Positions 6,134 through 12,467 of a stretch of DNA of 12,467 nt are shown here, in pieces. Source of the stretch: an uncultured Bacteroidota bacterium (GTDB lineage: Bacteria; Bacteroidota; Bacteroidia; 2-12-FULL-35-15). Within the stretch, counting starts at the first letter, position 1; the number at the start of each line of letters is the position of its first letter. Location: NCBI GenBank assembly GCA_903833025.1, contig CAILDT010000803.1:1-12467 (forward strand), written 5' to 3'. Under the pieces are notes generated by a model that saw nothing but the letters and a program-made list of their open reading frames with translations, was not told the DNA's origin and did not search any database. The position numbers and the translations under genes are program-made.

Positions 6134-6382
6134 ATGAATCCTTGGGAAGAATACAAAGCTAAAAACGGCGTTACTCCTGTAGATCTATTAAGACTTAAAA
6201 GTCAAACAATTCCTAAAGAAAAAGCAGAAGCTAGATATGTAATATGTATAACTTGTCCTTTTTTTCAAAAAATGACAAAGCAATGTTTAAAGTGCGGATG
6301 TTTTATGGCAGCAAAAACTAAGTTAGATCTAGCAACATGTCCTATTGGTAAATGGGGTAAATACCCGGAAGATACGGAGTAA
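6134..6382 (+). CDS. Small zinc-binding-type protein (six cysteines)
   Basis: The 82-residue protein starts at ATG 6134, preceded by GGGGC. The cysteines are at 38, 41, 51, 54, 56 and 69, in the pattern C-x2-C-P...C-x2-C-G-C-F-M...K-L-x-x-A-x-C-P-I-G-K-W. This spacing fits a treble-clef or ribbon-like zinc site. The C-G-C-F-M...C-P-x-x-x-W signature is one I recognise from small hypothetical proteins in many tailed phages, often near structural genes. The N-terminus (1-35) is helical and charged. Its stop is two bases from the next start. Zinc binding is a good inference; any DNA, RNA or protein partner is unknown. Confidence 0.68.
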   Translation: MNPWEEYKAKNGVTPVDLLRLKSQTIPKEKAEARYVICITCPFFQKMTKQCLKCGCFMAAKTKLDLATCPIGKWGKYPEDTE

Positions 6383-6384
6383 AA

Positions 6385-6966
6385 ATGCGTGGAGACCAGA
6401 AAGAGGGCCGCTTTAACGTTGCGTATGAGCGAGGGTCTTTTGTCTCTGGTACTACTACTGAATTAGTACAAACCGTTGGTCAACTTGTAGACTGGTGGAT
6501 CTTTGATGCAGTTAATACTTCTGTAGATCCAATCTATGATGTAGGTTCCTCAATTATTGGCGGAGGTCGTAAATGGCTTGCCCCATTTACTATTCCTGTA
6601 GTTACAGCTCATCTAGAGCAGGGTGCTACAGTACAGAATGACCGCGGTTTTTATAACACAGATATCTTGACCGTCACTATAAATGTTGACGTTATTGAAA
6701 ACCATTTAAATTTTTATGGTGGAAACGCTGCTAATGCTAGGCAGTTATCTACTGTAGAGTCCAACCCTGATGCATTCCTACGTGACCGAATAGTCTTTAG
6801 AAATGAAGTGTTCTCCCCTACACAGGTTTCCCCACAGGGTATAATTAAGAACAAGTACACCTTACTCCAGATATCCTGTGAGCAAGTTAACGCCGAAGAA
6901 CTAGTCAATGATTCACAGTTCCAGCGCTATGCCGGTTATACTGCCTTTGATCAGACTTCACTATAA
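6385..6966 (+). CDS. Probable neck / head-completion structural protein
   Basis: The 193-residue protein starts at ATG 6385, with CGGAG at 6374-6378 inside the end of the preceding gene. It is beta-rich with scattered aromatics: L-V-D-W-W-I-F-D at 34-41, V-D-P-I-Y-D-V-G at 47-54, G-G-G-R-K-W-L-A-P-F-T-I-P-V at 59-72, and G-F-Y-N-T-D-I-L at 88-95. I have a general recollection of this type in the connector region of tailed phages, between head and tail genes. Its position ahead of gp10-like, terminator-like, sheath and tube genes supports a neck or head-closure role. No enzymatic motif is present. The exact T4 or lambda counterpart cannot be named from sequence alone; a minor capsid protein is the main alternative. 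Confidence 0.55.
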   Translation: MRGDQKEGRFNVAYERGSFVSGTTTELVQTVGQLVDWWIFDAVNTSVDPIYDVGSSIIGGGRKWLAPFTIPVVTAHLEQGATVQNDRGFYNTDILTVTINVDVIENHLNFYGGNAANARQLSTVESNPDAFLRDRIVFRNEVFSPTQVSPQGIIKNKYTLLQISCEQVNAEELVNDSQFQRYAGYTAFDQTSL

Positions 6967-6975
6967 AGGAGAACC

Positions 6976-7257
6976 ATGGCAATAGTACACGTTAATAAAA
7001 CAGTAGCAACTACGGTTACACTATTAACAACCCTAAATTCTATTACTGAATATACAGCTATTTCTATTCAAAATAATGATAGCGCCTCTATTTTTATTGG
7101 GGATAGCACAGTTGCTGTAAGCGGGGCAAATAAGGGTCACGTTGTAGCGGCTAGCACAACTTACCAATTATGGGTAAGAGCAAGTGACGCTATCTATGCT
7201 ATTTCTTCAGCCGGAACAGCGGCTAACGCAGTATCAATTCTTTATTCCCAGGTTTAA
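6976..7257 (+). CDS. Small beta-rich virion protein
   Basis: The 93-residue protein starts at ATG 6976 after AAGGAG at 6966-6971. It consists almost entirely of predicted beta strands separated by small residues. Typical segments are Y-T-A-I-S-I-Q-N-N-D-S-A-S-I-F-I-G-D (29-46) and Y-Q-L-W-V-R-A-S-D-A-I-Y-A-I-S-S (63-78). The pattern 'ordered beta strand, I-x-N-x-D, I-F-I-G, ending with a hydrophobic strand' is common in small phage decoration or fibre-base proteins. It has no cysteine, signal peptide or catalytic motif. It lies between a neck candidate and a tiny Lys-rich gene. A capsid or neck decoration role is an inference; the gene itself is well supported. Confidence 0.6.
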   Translation: MAIVHVNKTVATTVTLLTTLNSITEYTAISIQNNDSASIFIGDSTVAVSGANKGHVVAASTTYQLWVRASDAIYAISSAGTAANAVSILYSQV

Positions 7258-7258
7258 A

Positions 7259-7399
7259 ATGCCTTTTAAATCACAAGCTCAGCGTAGGGCCCTTTATGCT
7301 AAAGACCCTAAGCTAGCTGCTGAGTTTGAATCTAAGACACTTAAGGGTAAGAAACTTCCAGAAAAGGTAAAGAAAAAAAGTGGCAAAAGTAAAGGTTAG
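7259..7399 (+). CDS. 46-residue basic phage protein, PFKSQAQRRALY type
   Basis: The start ATG 7259 lies two bases after the previous stop. The protein opens M-P-F-K-S-Q-A-Q-R-R-A-L-Y and continues with a helix and a Lys-rich tail ending K-K-K-S-G-K-S-K-G. The opening motif is one I recognise as recurring in very small proteins of unrelated tailed phages, usually among structural genes. Its function is not known to me. An in-frame upstream start at 7184 would run inside the preceding gene and lose the motif as N-terminus, so I reject it. It overlaps the next tiny gene by 20 bases. Confidence 0.65.
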   Translation: MPFKSQAQRRALYAKDPKLAAEFESKTLKGKKLPEKVKKKSGKSKG

Positions 7400-7475
7400 T
7401 GGCTGTTCAAAGCCTAACTGCAAAGGCGCTTGCAAGAATAAGGCGACTAAGTCTACTACTAAGAAAGGCAAGTAA
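7380..7475 (+). CDS. 31-residue Lys/Cys microprotein
   Basis: GTG 7380 opens a 31-residue frame ending TAA 7473-7475. The product has three cysteines in S-G-C-S-K-P-N-C-K-G-A-C-K-N followed by a Lys/Thr tail. The ribosome site is weak, but the frame sits in an otherwise coding-tight block. It overlaps the previous gene by 20 bases, and its stop abuts the next ATG at 7476. The C-x4-C-x3-C spacing could bind metal. It may be real but is short enough that comparison with related phages would decide it. Confidence 0.45.
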   Translation: MAKVKVSGCSKPNCKGACKNKATKSTTKKGK

Positions 7476-7655
7476 ATGACAAAGAAAAAAACCTCCGATA
7501 AAGAGCAAGATAAAAAAGTTAAAAAAGGTATGACCCCAGCTCAGAAGAAGAAGTTTGAAGCTGCGGATAAAAAGATGGATAAGAAGAAGCCTTCCCGACA
7601 AGAAGACGAGAAGATGGACAAAGCCTTAGCCAAGAAGGTTAAGAAAAAGAAGTAG
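7476..7655 (+). CDS. 59-residue Lys-rich charged protein
   Basis: ATG 7476 immediately follows the stop of the preceding microprotein. The frame runs to TAG 7653-7655. About two fifths of the residues are lysine, interspersed with Asp/Glu, with a likely helical middle (M-T-P-A-Q-K-K-K-F-E-A-A-D-K-K-M) and no cysteine. The protein should be disordered or helical and very basic. That would suit a DNA-neutralising or scaffold-like accessory, but this is only an inference from composition. The terminator begins six bases after its stop, marking the end of this transcription unit. Confidence 0.55.
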   Translation: MTKKKTSDKEQDKKVKKGMTPAQKKKFEAADKKMDKKKPSRQEDEKMDKALAKKVKKKK

Positions 7656-7661
7656 TGACTT

Positions 7662-7683
7662 AGCCCCCGTAAGGGGGCTTTTT
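7662..7683 (+). terminator. Intrinsic (Rho-independent) terminator
   Basis: A 7-bp stem (AGCCCCC at 7662-7668 with GGGGGCT at 7673-7679) closes a GTAA loop and runs into five T residues (7679-7683). Five consecutive G-C pairs make it strong. It separates the small-protein operon from the tail module. Confidence 0.92.
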
Positions 7684-7758
7684 CGTTTATGATTGCTACT
7701 GACGCCAGAGTAATCTGGAACCCTGCTTGTAACACCTGCGCCTTCCTATGGAGGATTT

Positions 7759-7920
7759 ATGATTCATTTAGCTGCTCGGCTTGCTCGTGAAGAGACTGAT
7801 GCCGATAAACAGGAGTTCGTTCGTGGCGTAGCCAGCCTGAACCAAAACGGTGAAAAGAAACTCGTTATTGGTTTTGCTGCAGGGTATCTGCTATCGAAGT
7901 GGCTCCGTAACCGTGGCTAG
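7759..7920 (+). CDS. 53-residue protein with hydrophobic C-terminal helix
   Basis: ATG 7759 is preceded by GGAGG at 7750-7754, one of the best ribosome sites here. The product has a charged helical N-terminus (residues 5-20, alternating Arg, Glu and Asp). A C-terminal segment L-V-I-G-F-A-A-G-Y-L-L-S-K-W-L (35-49) follows, flanked by Lys and Arg. The segment is short for a transmembrane span but could be an amphipathic or membrane-touching helix. It is the first gene after the terminator. The next gene starts inside its last codons. I do not recognise a family; a holin would normally be larger, so I do not call it one. Confidence 0.55.
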   Translation: MIHLAARLAREETDADKQEFVRGVASLNQNGEKKLVIGFAAGYLLSKWLRNRG

Positions 7921-8182
7921 TATTAAGAAAACCTTCAATAGCGCCATAGTCAAAGCGGAAAAACAAGTAGTCCCTCACTACACTGCAAAGCTTCGTAGCC
8001 ATGCAACTTCATATGGCTGGCCTGCAGATATTACAAACCATATTAAAATTTCTCACAACGGTACTGGCCATTCTATTTCCTACCCACAAAGTATTGAAGA
8101 ATCTGTACTTACATTAGAGTATGGCACTCAACATGTTCCTCCTGCCCCGGCTTTACGCACATTTGTACTGGGGGTTAATTAA
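7913..8182 (+). CDS. HK97 gp10-like head-tail connector / tail completion protein
   Basis: I choose GTG 7913 (89 residues, beginning M-A-S-I-K-K-T-F), overlapping the previous gene by eight bases. An in-frame GTG at 7850 would add 21 residues without a ribosome site. The N-terminal helix (K-K-T-F-N-S-A-I-V-K-A-E-K-Q-V) leads to a segment around I-K-I-S-H-N-G-T-G-H-S-I-S-Y-P. The end reads L-T-L-E-Y-G-T-Q-H-V-P-P-A-P-A-L-R-T-F. The E-Y-G-T...P-P-x-P-x-L-R motif is the hallmark of HK97 gp10-type proteins, which sit in the connector and help join head and tail. The protein is shorter than usual (about 110-150). Its position just before a terminator-like protein and sheath fits. Confidence 0.62.
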   Translation: MASIKKTFNSAIVKAEKQVVPHYTAKLRSHATSYGWPADITNHIKISHNGTGHSISYPQSIEESVLTLEYGTQHVPPAPALRTFVLGVN

Positions 8183-8802
8183 TGCCATTTATTATTAATG
8201 AAGACGCTGCTCTAAAAACTTTGCTTTCAGGCATTACAGTATCTGATGGTGGAAATGCCGCCCGTCCTGTAGCGGTTTATTATGGACAGCCAGATAAAGA
8301 TATTCGTACTCAAAGCTACCCATATATAACTTTAGATTTAGTAGGTGTTCGTGAGGATACGGAACGTGCCCACAGAGGAAGCGTAGATCTTACATATACA
8401 CCTGAAGGTATGACTCCAAATTACACCACTGAAAGTCAACCAGTTAATTTTCCTATTCCTGTAGACCTGATTTACCAAGTCTCAACATGGGCACGTCAAC
8501 CTCGCCATGATCGTCAGATTATTGCTAGCTTGTTTGCACCTGGTAGACTACCACTTAGATTTGGGCAACTCACCATCCCAGAAGATAGCACTATGCGTCG
8601 TCTAGATATGTTGGGCTTCTCAAAAAGAGATACTACTGAAAGTGGCAAACGCTTATTCAGTAATGTCTATAATATTCGTATCAGCGCAGAACTGTTCCCT
8701 GATCAACTCAGTGCAGTTTACGAAGTAACGGATGTCAATACATCACTCGGGTATCAAACTACCCCAAACGCAACTATTTGGCAAACAACTCCGTCTCACT
8801 AA
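8182..8802 (+). CDS. Probable tail terminator / tail completion protein
   Basis: The 206-residue protein starts at ATG 8182, which shares one base with the preceding stop. It has an early A-V-Y-Y-G-Q-P-D-K-D segment (31-40) and Y-P-Y-I-T-L-D-L-V (46-54). These are followed by P-V-D-L-I-Y-Q-V-S-T-W-A-R-Q-P-R-H-D-R-Q-I (92-112), a pattern of paired strands and a helix found in tail terminator proteins that cap the tube at its head end. Location between a gp10-like protein and the sheath is the classical place for it. No catalytic residues are evident. It is somewhat longer than lambda gpU-type proteins (about 130-150) and closer to T4 gp15-size proteins (about 270). Confidence rests on context and fold pattern. 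Confidence 0.6.
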   Translation: MPFIINEDAALKTLLSGITVSDGGNAARPVAVYYGQPDKDIRTQSYPYITLDLVGVREDTERAHRGSVDLTYTPEGMTPNYTTESQPVNFPIPVDLIYQVSTWARQPRHDRQIIASLFAPGRLPLRFGQLTIPEDSTMRRLDMLGFSKRDTTESGKRLFSNVYNIRISAELFPDQLSAVYEVTDVNTSLGYQTTPNATIWQTTPSH

Positions 8803-8835
8803 GAAAACAACCTAACCCTAAAGGAGAAACCCCGA

Positions 8836-10617
8836 ATGGCAAATCTTGCCCGTCCCGGAGTCTATATCCAAGAAGTGTCTCTTCCACAAGATGTGCAGCC
8901 TGCAAATACTGCAAACGCTGTGGGAGCATTTGTTGGAGTTCTTCCACAAGGTCCTACATCATCACCTGTTCTAATAAGTACTTGGACAGATTTTGTTAAG
9001 ACTTTTGGTGGATTAAATGACTTTTACCCAACTACTTGGGCTGCCTATAACTTTTTTGCTAATGGTGGCCGCAATCTATATGTAAAGCGTGTTATTGGAA
9101 CAGGTGCTGGACTAGGAACTATCGCTATTACCGATGGTACTGGAACCACTACCACCACTACTGCTACCGTAACTGCAGCATCTGCAGCTAGCGGAACTAT
9201 TACATATACAGCAACTAACACCTTTGCCGTTGGTCAAACAGTAACTATTACTGGTCTTTCAACAACAGCATTTAACTTAAGTAACGTAACTATTGCTACC
9301 CGTTCAGGTTCACAGTTTACTGTTACAAGTGCCGCTACAGGTACTGCAGTAACTGGCGCTTCCGCTACAGCCACTGTTACCGTAACAACAGCTTCTAATA
9401 CAGTATTTACTATTAATGCTGCTAATGCAGGAGCTTGGTCTGGCGCTTACTCAGTTAAAATTGTATCTGCAGGATCTGCTAGCCGTTTTGGTCTTGAGGT
9501 ATACCAGACAACAACTGTTAATGGAAACTCAACTACAACCTTGCTTGAATCTTATACAGATTTAAGTATGTCTTCTACAGATAGAAACTTTGTTTTATCT
9601 GTTGTTAATTCTAACGCTACATCAGTAATTAAGATTTCTAATGCTTTAGATAACACAAAATCTCCAGCAGTTAACACAACACCTGTTGCACTTTCTGGGG
9701 GAAGCGAAGGTACATCTGTTGCTCGTTCAGACTATGCTTCTGCATGGGCAACATTTGACTCAGTACTTAACCCATTGGTTATTTATGCACCAGATGCTCC
9801 ATATGCTGCAACAAGTACTTTAACTGCACAAATTCATGGAGATGCTGTGGTCTATGCTTCTTCTCGTATTGATTGTTTTGCAATCATTGATACTCCTTCT
9901 GGAATGTCAGCAACAGATGCACAAACTCAAGTAACTGCAACATATGCAATTTTTGCTGGAGCTACTTCAGGAAACATTGCCGCAGCGTATTATCCTTGGT
10001 ATAACATCCCAGATCCAACTAAGAGCATTGGCGTAACCCGCCTACAGGCTCCTGGTGCTGGTGTTGTTGGTCAATATATTTCAACTGATGCATCTCGTGG
10101 TCCATCTAAGACTCCAGCAGGTCTTCAAAATGTTATGGCTCTTGCTGTATCTACTGAACATTTGTTTACTAATGCTGAACTCGATTCTATAAATACAAGC
10201 GTTGATCCTATTAACGCTATTCGTCAGGTTCCTGGCGCAGGTATTGTTATCATGGGCGGCCGCACTTTGGATAATACACCAAACAACCGTTATATCAACA
10301 TTCGACGTTCTTTGATTTACATCGAAAAGTCAATGAATGATCTAACATCATTTGCTTTGTTTGAGAACAATGACTCACGTCTATGGTCTCAAATTCGTAC
10401 TAATTTAAATAGCTTCTTGCTTGCTTATTGGCAATCAGGTGGTCTACGTGGAACAAACCCAACTCAAGCATATTACGTAAAGTGCGATACAACTACAACC
10501 AGCTTTAGTGATATGCAGCAAGGTAAAGTTAACATTGAAGTTGGCGTTGCCCTTGAATACCCAGCAGAGTTCGTTGTCATCAAGCTTGGACAACTAACCG
10601 GAAACGCTTCAGCGTAA
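8836..10617 (+). CDS. Contractile tail sheath protein with extra inserted domain
   Basis: The 593-residue protein starts at ATG 8836 after AAGGAG at 8820-8825. It shows the full sheath signature: N-terminal R-P-G-V-Y-I-Q-E-V (6-14), V-G-A-F-V-G-V-L-P-Q-G-P (29-40), and P-V-L-I-S-T-W-T-D-F-V-K-T-F-G-G (44-59). The C-terminal block follows with N-x-I-R...G-I-V-I-M-G-G-R-T-L (460-478), R-Y-I-N-I-R-R-S-L-I-Y-I-E-K-S-M (485-500), W-S-Q-I-R-x-N (517-523), and Y-Y-V-K-C-D (546-551). These are Phage_sheath_1 and its C-terminal domain. Sheath subunits ring the tail tube and contract to drive it into the host. Residues about 109-186 form a Thr/Ala/Gly-rich beta segment that looks like an added domain facing outwards. 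The tube gene starts 16 bases downstream. Confidence 0.95.
   Translation: MANLARPGVYIQEVSLPQDVQPANTANAVGAFVGVLPQGPTSSPVLISTWTDFVKTFGGLNDFYPTTWAAYNFFANGGRNLYVKRVIGTGAGLGTIAITDGTGTTTTTTATVTAASAASGTITYTATNTFAVGQTVTITGLSTTAFNLSNVTIATRSGSQFTVTSAATGTAVTGASATATVTVTTASNTVFTINAANAGAWSGAYSVKIVSAGSASRFGLEVYQTTTVNGNSTTTLLESYTDLSMSSTDRNFVLSVVNSNATSVIKISNALDNTKSPAVNTTPVALSGGSEGTSVARSDYASAWATFDSVLNPLVIYAPDAPYAATSTLTAQIHGDAVVYASSRIDCFAIIDTPSGMSATDAQTQVTATYAIFAGATSGNIAAAYYPWYNIPDPTKSIGVTRLQAPGAGVVGQYISTDASRGPSKTPAGLQNVMALAVSTEHLFTNAELDSINTSVDPINAIRQVPGAGIVIMGGRTLDNTPNNRYINIRRSLIYIEKSMNDLTSFALFENNDSRLWSQIRTNLNSFLLAYWQSGGLRGTNPTQAYYVKCDTTTTSFSDMQQGKVNIEVGVALEYPAEFVVIKLGQLTGNASA
9160..9393 (+). other. Inserted beta domain within the sheath
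   Basis: Residues about 109-186 read as alternating short strands with F-A-V-G-Q-T-V-T-I-T-G-L and S-G-S-Q-F-T-V-T-S-A-A-T-G-T. This is the layout of a small all-beta module, known to me from fibre and adhesin proteins, with the pattern 'G-T-I-T-Y-T ... V-G-Q-T-V-T-I-T-G ... F-T-V'. Charged residues are almost absent, unlike the flanking sheath sequence. Boundaries are approximate. Confidence 0.6.
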
Positions 10618-10632
10618 AGGAGATAAATAAAA

Positions 10633-11256
10633 ATGGCATCACCAACAGAAAATCTACTTAGTACCTTAATGACGGACCCAGTCCGTAATTTTAAGTTCCT
10701 AGTAACCTTTAACCCAACAACAGAATGGGGCAAAGGCGATAAGCCAATGAAGATGGGGTTTGTATCTCTATCTGGTCTCACTGTAACAACTGAGCCAATT
10801 GCTTACCGTGAAGGTGGATACAATACTAACGTCCATCAAATTCCTGGTCAATCTGCATTTACCCCAATTACTCTTTCTAAAGGAGTTATGTTGGGACAAG
10901 ATTCAAATCCAAAATGGATGAAGCGTTTGTTCTCAGTTCTAACTCCTAGCCTTACAACAGGTGTGGGACAAGGATTTCGTACAGACATTGATATCCAAGT
11001 ACTAAGTCATCCAAACCCACAAGCAGATACAGGTGCAGGAGCTCAAGCAGATCTTCCTGAAAACCAACATACTTCACTTCGTTTTAGAGTGTATAATGCT
11101 TGGATCTCATCACTTTCTTACAGTAACCTAGATGCAGGCGCTAATACCCTTATGGTAGAAGAGATGTCTCTAGTTCATGAAGGTTGGGATGTACAATATG
11201 CTACAGGATACACAAATACTGGTTCAGCCGATGGAAAAACTTTCCTAGGACGATAA
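10633..11256 (+). CDS. Tail tube protein (T4 gp19-like)
   Basis: The 207-residue protein begins at ATG 10633, 15 bases after the sheath stop, with AAGGAG at 10617-10622. It matches the gp19 tube family in length and pattern. D-P-V-R-N-F-K-F-L-V-T-F at 15-26, F-V-S-L-S-G-L at 43-49, Y-R-E-G-G-Y at 58-63, and I-T-L-S-K-G-V at 79-85 are the characteristic strands of its beta-barrel. The C-terminal E-E-M-S-L-V-H-E-G-W-D is also typical. Subunits stack as hexamer rings to form the inner tube through which DNA passes. Directly following the sheath is its standard place. The internal stretch around 130-150 (Ala/Gln/Asp-rich) is probably an exposed loop. Confidence 0.92.
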   Translation: MASPTENLLSTLMTDPVRNFKFLVTFNPTTEWGKGDKPMKMGFVSLSGLTVTTEPIAYREGGYNTNVHQIPGQSAFTPITLSKGVMLGQDSNPKWMKRLFSVLTPSLTTGVGQGFRTDIDIQVLSHPNPQADTGAGAQADLPENQHTSLRFRVYNAWISSLSYSNLDAGANTLMVEEMSLVHEGWDVQYATGYTNTGSADGKTFLGR

Positions 11257-11275
11257 ATTAAAAAAGGTAAATAAC

Positions 11276-12097
11276 ATGGAAACTGATACGATTATAAATG
11301 CGGCACAAAACCCCGCTTTAGCAAATGAATTAGCTGCTAAAGCAATGACTTCACAGGATCCGGTGGTGGCTAGTAGTATTTTAAAAACTAATACTATGCC
11401 ACCGCCTGATACTACAGTTGAGTTACTAGGTGGTTTAAGAGACCCTTTTCTTGGGGTAATTTCTACAGCAGAAATTAGAGAACTCAATGGAATAGATGAA
11501 GAATTAATCTCTAAGATTAATGATCCAGGTAAAGCTTTATTAACTATTTTAGAAAGAGCTACAGTAAAAATTGGCGATGAACCAGCAGATAAAGAAACAT
11601 TAGATTCTCTTTATGCTGGCGATCGTGAGCTTTTACTTCTAGCTATTAGAAATGTTACTTTTGGTACTGAGATTAAACTTGGGCCAGGAGAATGCCCAAG
11701 CTGTGGTGTAGAACAAGTATTTGAAATAGATTTGGTCAAAGATGTACCCCTTAAAAAACTTGAGGGAGACCATACTTTTACCGTTAAATGTAAGGTTGGA
11801 GATGTAGTAGTAACTCTTCCTACTGGAAGTACGCAAAAAGCTATTGTTACGTCTACCAATAAAACTTCAGCAGAATTAGATACAATTCTTTTGAAAAACT
11901 GCATTGAGTCTATTAACGATGTTCCAGTATTTAGTTTAGACGATGTTCGAAAACTAAGTTTAAAAGATCGTAGAGACATTTTGCAAGAGATTACAAACCG
12001 CAACCCCGGCCCACAATTAAGCGAAATTAAGATCCCATGTCAGTCTTGCGGCACGGAGGTACCGCTTCCGCTAACTCTAGCGGAGTTGTTTCGCTAA
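11276..12097 (+). CDS. T4 gp26-like / tail assembly chaperone-type protein with two CxxC pairs
   Basis: The 273-residue protein starts at ATG 11276 with AAGG about eight bases upstream. Residues 1-45 are disordered, low in aromatics. A helical part (50-130) contains L-G-G-L-R-D-P-F-L-G and D-R-E-L-L-L-L-A-I-R. The second half is built around C-P-S-C (140-143) and C-Q-S-C (255-258), likely coordinating one zinc ion across a beta sandwich, with S-L-K-D-R-R-D-I-L-Q-E-I between. This resembles baseplate hub-assembly protein gp26 of T4-like phages. In siphophages and many myophages the slot between tube and tape-measure genes is held by the tail assembly chaperone. The stop at 12095-12097 overlaps a second open frame, so a frameshifted longer form is possible. 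Confidence 0.65.
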   Translation: METDTIINAAQNPALANELAAKAMTSQDPVVASSILKTNTMPPPDTTVELLGGLRDPFLGVISTAEIRELNGIDEELISKINDPGKALLTILERATVKIGDEPADKETLDSLYAGDRELLLLAIRNVTFGTEIKLGPGECPSCGVEQVFEIDLVKDVPLKKLEGDHTFTVKCKVGDVVVTLPTGSTQKAIVTSTNKTSAELDTILLKNCIESINDVPVFSLDDVRKLSLKDRRDILQEITNRNPGPQLSEIKIPCQSCGTEVPLPLTLAELFR

Positions 12098-12242
12098 CGA
12101 GATTGACTACGAACTGCTTATGGATATGCAGGATCTACTGATCCAAAGTTATCCTGGGTGGACACTAAATGAGGTACGTAACCTTAGTATGAGGGAACGT
12201 ATAAATTGGTTAGATAGAGCTACGGCTAGAATAAGGCGGTGA
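12081..12242 (+). CDS. Overlapping second frame of the tail chaperone (T-like extension)
   Basis: This frame is +1 relative to the upstream gene and is open from 12081 (after TAG 12078-12080) to TGA 12240-12242. The first ATG is at 12120 (40 residues, no convincing ribosome site), but protein-like sequence I-D-Y-E-L-L-M-D-M-Q-D-L-L begins before it. The rest, Y-P-G-W-T-L-N-E-V-R-N-L-S-M-R-E-R-I-N-W-L, is typical of phage chaperone extensions that bind the tape-measure protein. The best-placed slip is TTT-C at 12089-12092, where Phe tRNA could move from TTT to TTC, giving a fused product of about 321 residues. If no shift occurs, a separate 40-residue protein from 12120 is the alternative. Confidence 0.5.
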   Translation, partial: RSCFANEIDYELLMDMQDLLIQSYPGWTLNEVRNLSMRERINWLDRATARIRR

Positions 12243-12247
12243 TGTAA

Positions 12248-12467
12248 ATGGCAGTAGGTACAACAGGCAACAATATGGCCTCACCTTCTGACGGTGAGTC
12301 TACGCCTTTTGCTTCCATGGGAGATGAAGTTGATTTTGACGGTCTTCCTAAAAACTTTATTAAATATTTTAAAGAGGCTAAAAAACTTGTAGACCAGATG
12401 GTTGATGAATGGTCTAAAGCCATTAAAGATACCGAAACTGCAACAGGCAAAATGGGTGCAGGAAGAC
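12248..12467 (+). CDS. N-terminus of probable tape measure protein (3' truncated)
   Basis: ATG 12248 follows the chaperone extension by five bases, with AAGGCGG at 12233-12239 as ribosome site. Seventy-three codons are visible to the end of the window. The first 30 residues are Gly/Ser/Thr-rich and disordered, then a helical stretch D-G-L-P-K-N-F-I-K-Y-F-K-E-A-K-K-L-V and a polar helix follow. Its position after the tube and chaperone genes is that of the tape measure protein, which sets tail length and is largely helical. The visible part is compatible but not diagnostic. It could also be a baseplate component. The gene continues beyond the window. Confidence 0.5.
   Translation, partial: MAVGTTGNNMASPSDGESTPFASMGDEVDFDGLPKNFIKYFKEAKKLVDQMVDEWSKAIKDTETATGKMGAGR

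Noticed and set aside
6517..6543. Shared N-T-S-V-D-P-I string in the neck protein and in the sheath (about 10195-10215)
   Set aside because: Seven residues in otherwise unrelated contexts is best read as coincidence.
7689..7790. A 33-residue + strand frame after the terminator with two CxxC pairs
   Set aside because: It has no ribosome site apart from the terminator G run, and it overlaps the well-supported gene at 7759 in another frame.
8778..8999. + strand frame over the sheath start, rich in Cys and Ser
   Set aside because: It is a frame-shifted shadow of the start of the sheath gene, which has full family support.
11611..12003. Minus-strand open frames opposite the chaperone gene
   Set aside because: The coding frame on + has CxxC pairs and family pattern. 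The antisense frames show none and no ribosome site.

Overview
The window is a gene-dense, AT-rich stretch of a tailed-phage (or prophage) genome with a contractile tail. Every gene I can support is on the + strand. The strongest anchors are a tail sheath protein (8836-10617), a T4 gp19-type tail tube protein (10633-11256), a gp26-like/tail-chaperone-type protein with two CxxC pairs (11276-12097), and small connector proteins upstream of the sheath. No integrase, repressor, tRNA, CRISPR array or insertion sequence is visible. The host cannot be fixed from this window. Several small genes resemble families I associate with T4-like phages of aquatic bacteria, and the fibre and minor-tail genes resemble those of actinobacterial phages. 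An uncultured aquatic myophage is the best guess, at low confidence.

Layout. (1) 2-1786 is a surface-chemistry cassette: the C-terminal part of a glycan-associated beta-propeller protein, a 35-residue CxxCxGxG zinc-type microprotein, a TPR-like helical-repeat protein and an FkbM-type SAM methyltransferase. (2) 1833-3877 holds two fibre or minor-tail genes. One carries a 50-residue repeat. The other carries ten regularly spaced cysteines in 11- and 12-residue repeats. (3) 3886-6113 holds four genes of two uncharacterised families arranged A-B-B'-A'. (4) 6134-7655 holds a zinc-finger-like protein, a probable neck/structural protein, a small beta-rich virion protein, and three tiny Lys-rich genes that end at a strong intrinsic terminator (7662-7683). 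(5) 7759-12467 is the tail module: a small helical protein, an HK97 gp10-like connector, a tail terminator-like protein, sheath, tube, chaperone or hub-assembly protein with an overlapping second frame, and the start of a probable tape-measure gene.

How it fits together. Regions 4 and 5 build the neck and contractile tail. Region 2 should supply distal receptor-binding or decoration parts. Region 1 may modify glycans or fibre proteins. Genes are mostly separated by a few bases or overlap, often as stop-start overlaps or with AGGAG-type ribosome sites, so they are probably long co-transcribed late operons. The least explained items are the cysteine-ladder tail protein, the A-B-B'-A' paralog block with a possible beta-clip (dUTPase-like) signature, a possible +1 frameshift in the tail chaperone, and an extra beta domain inserted in the sheath. 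No stretch over 300 bases lacks a gene.
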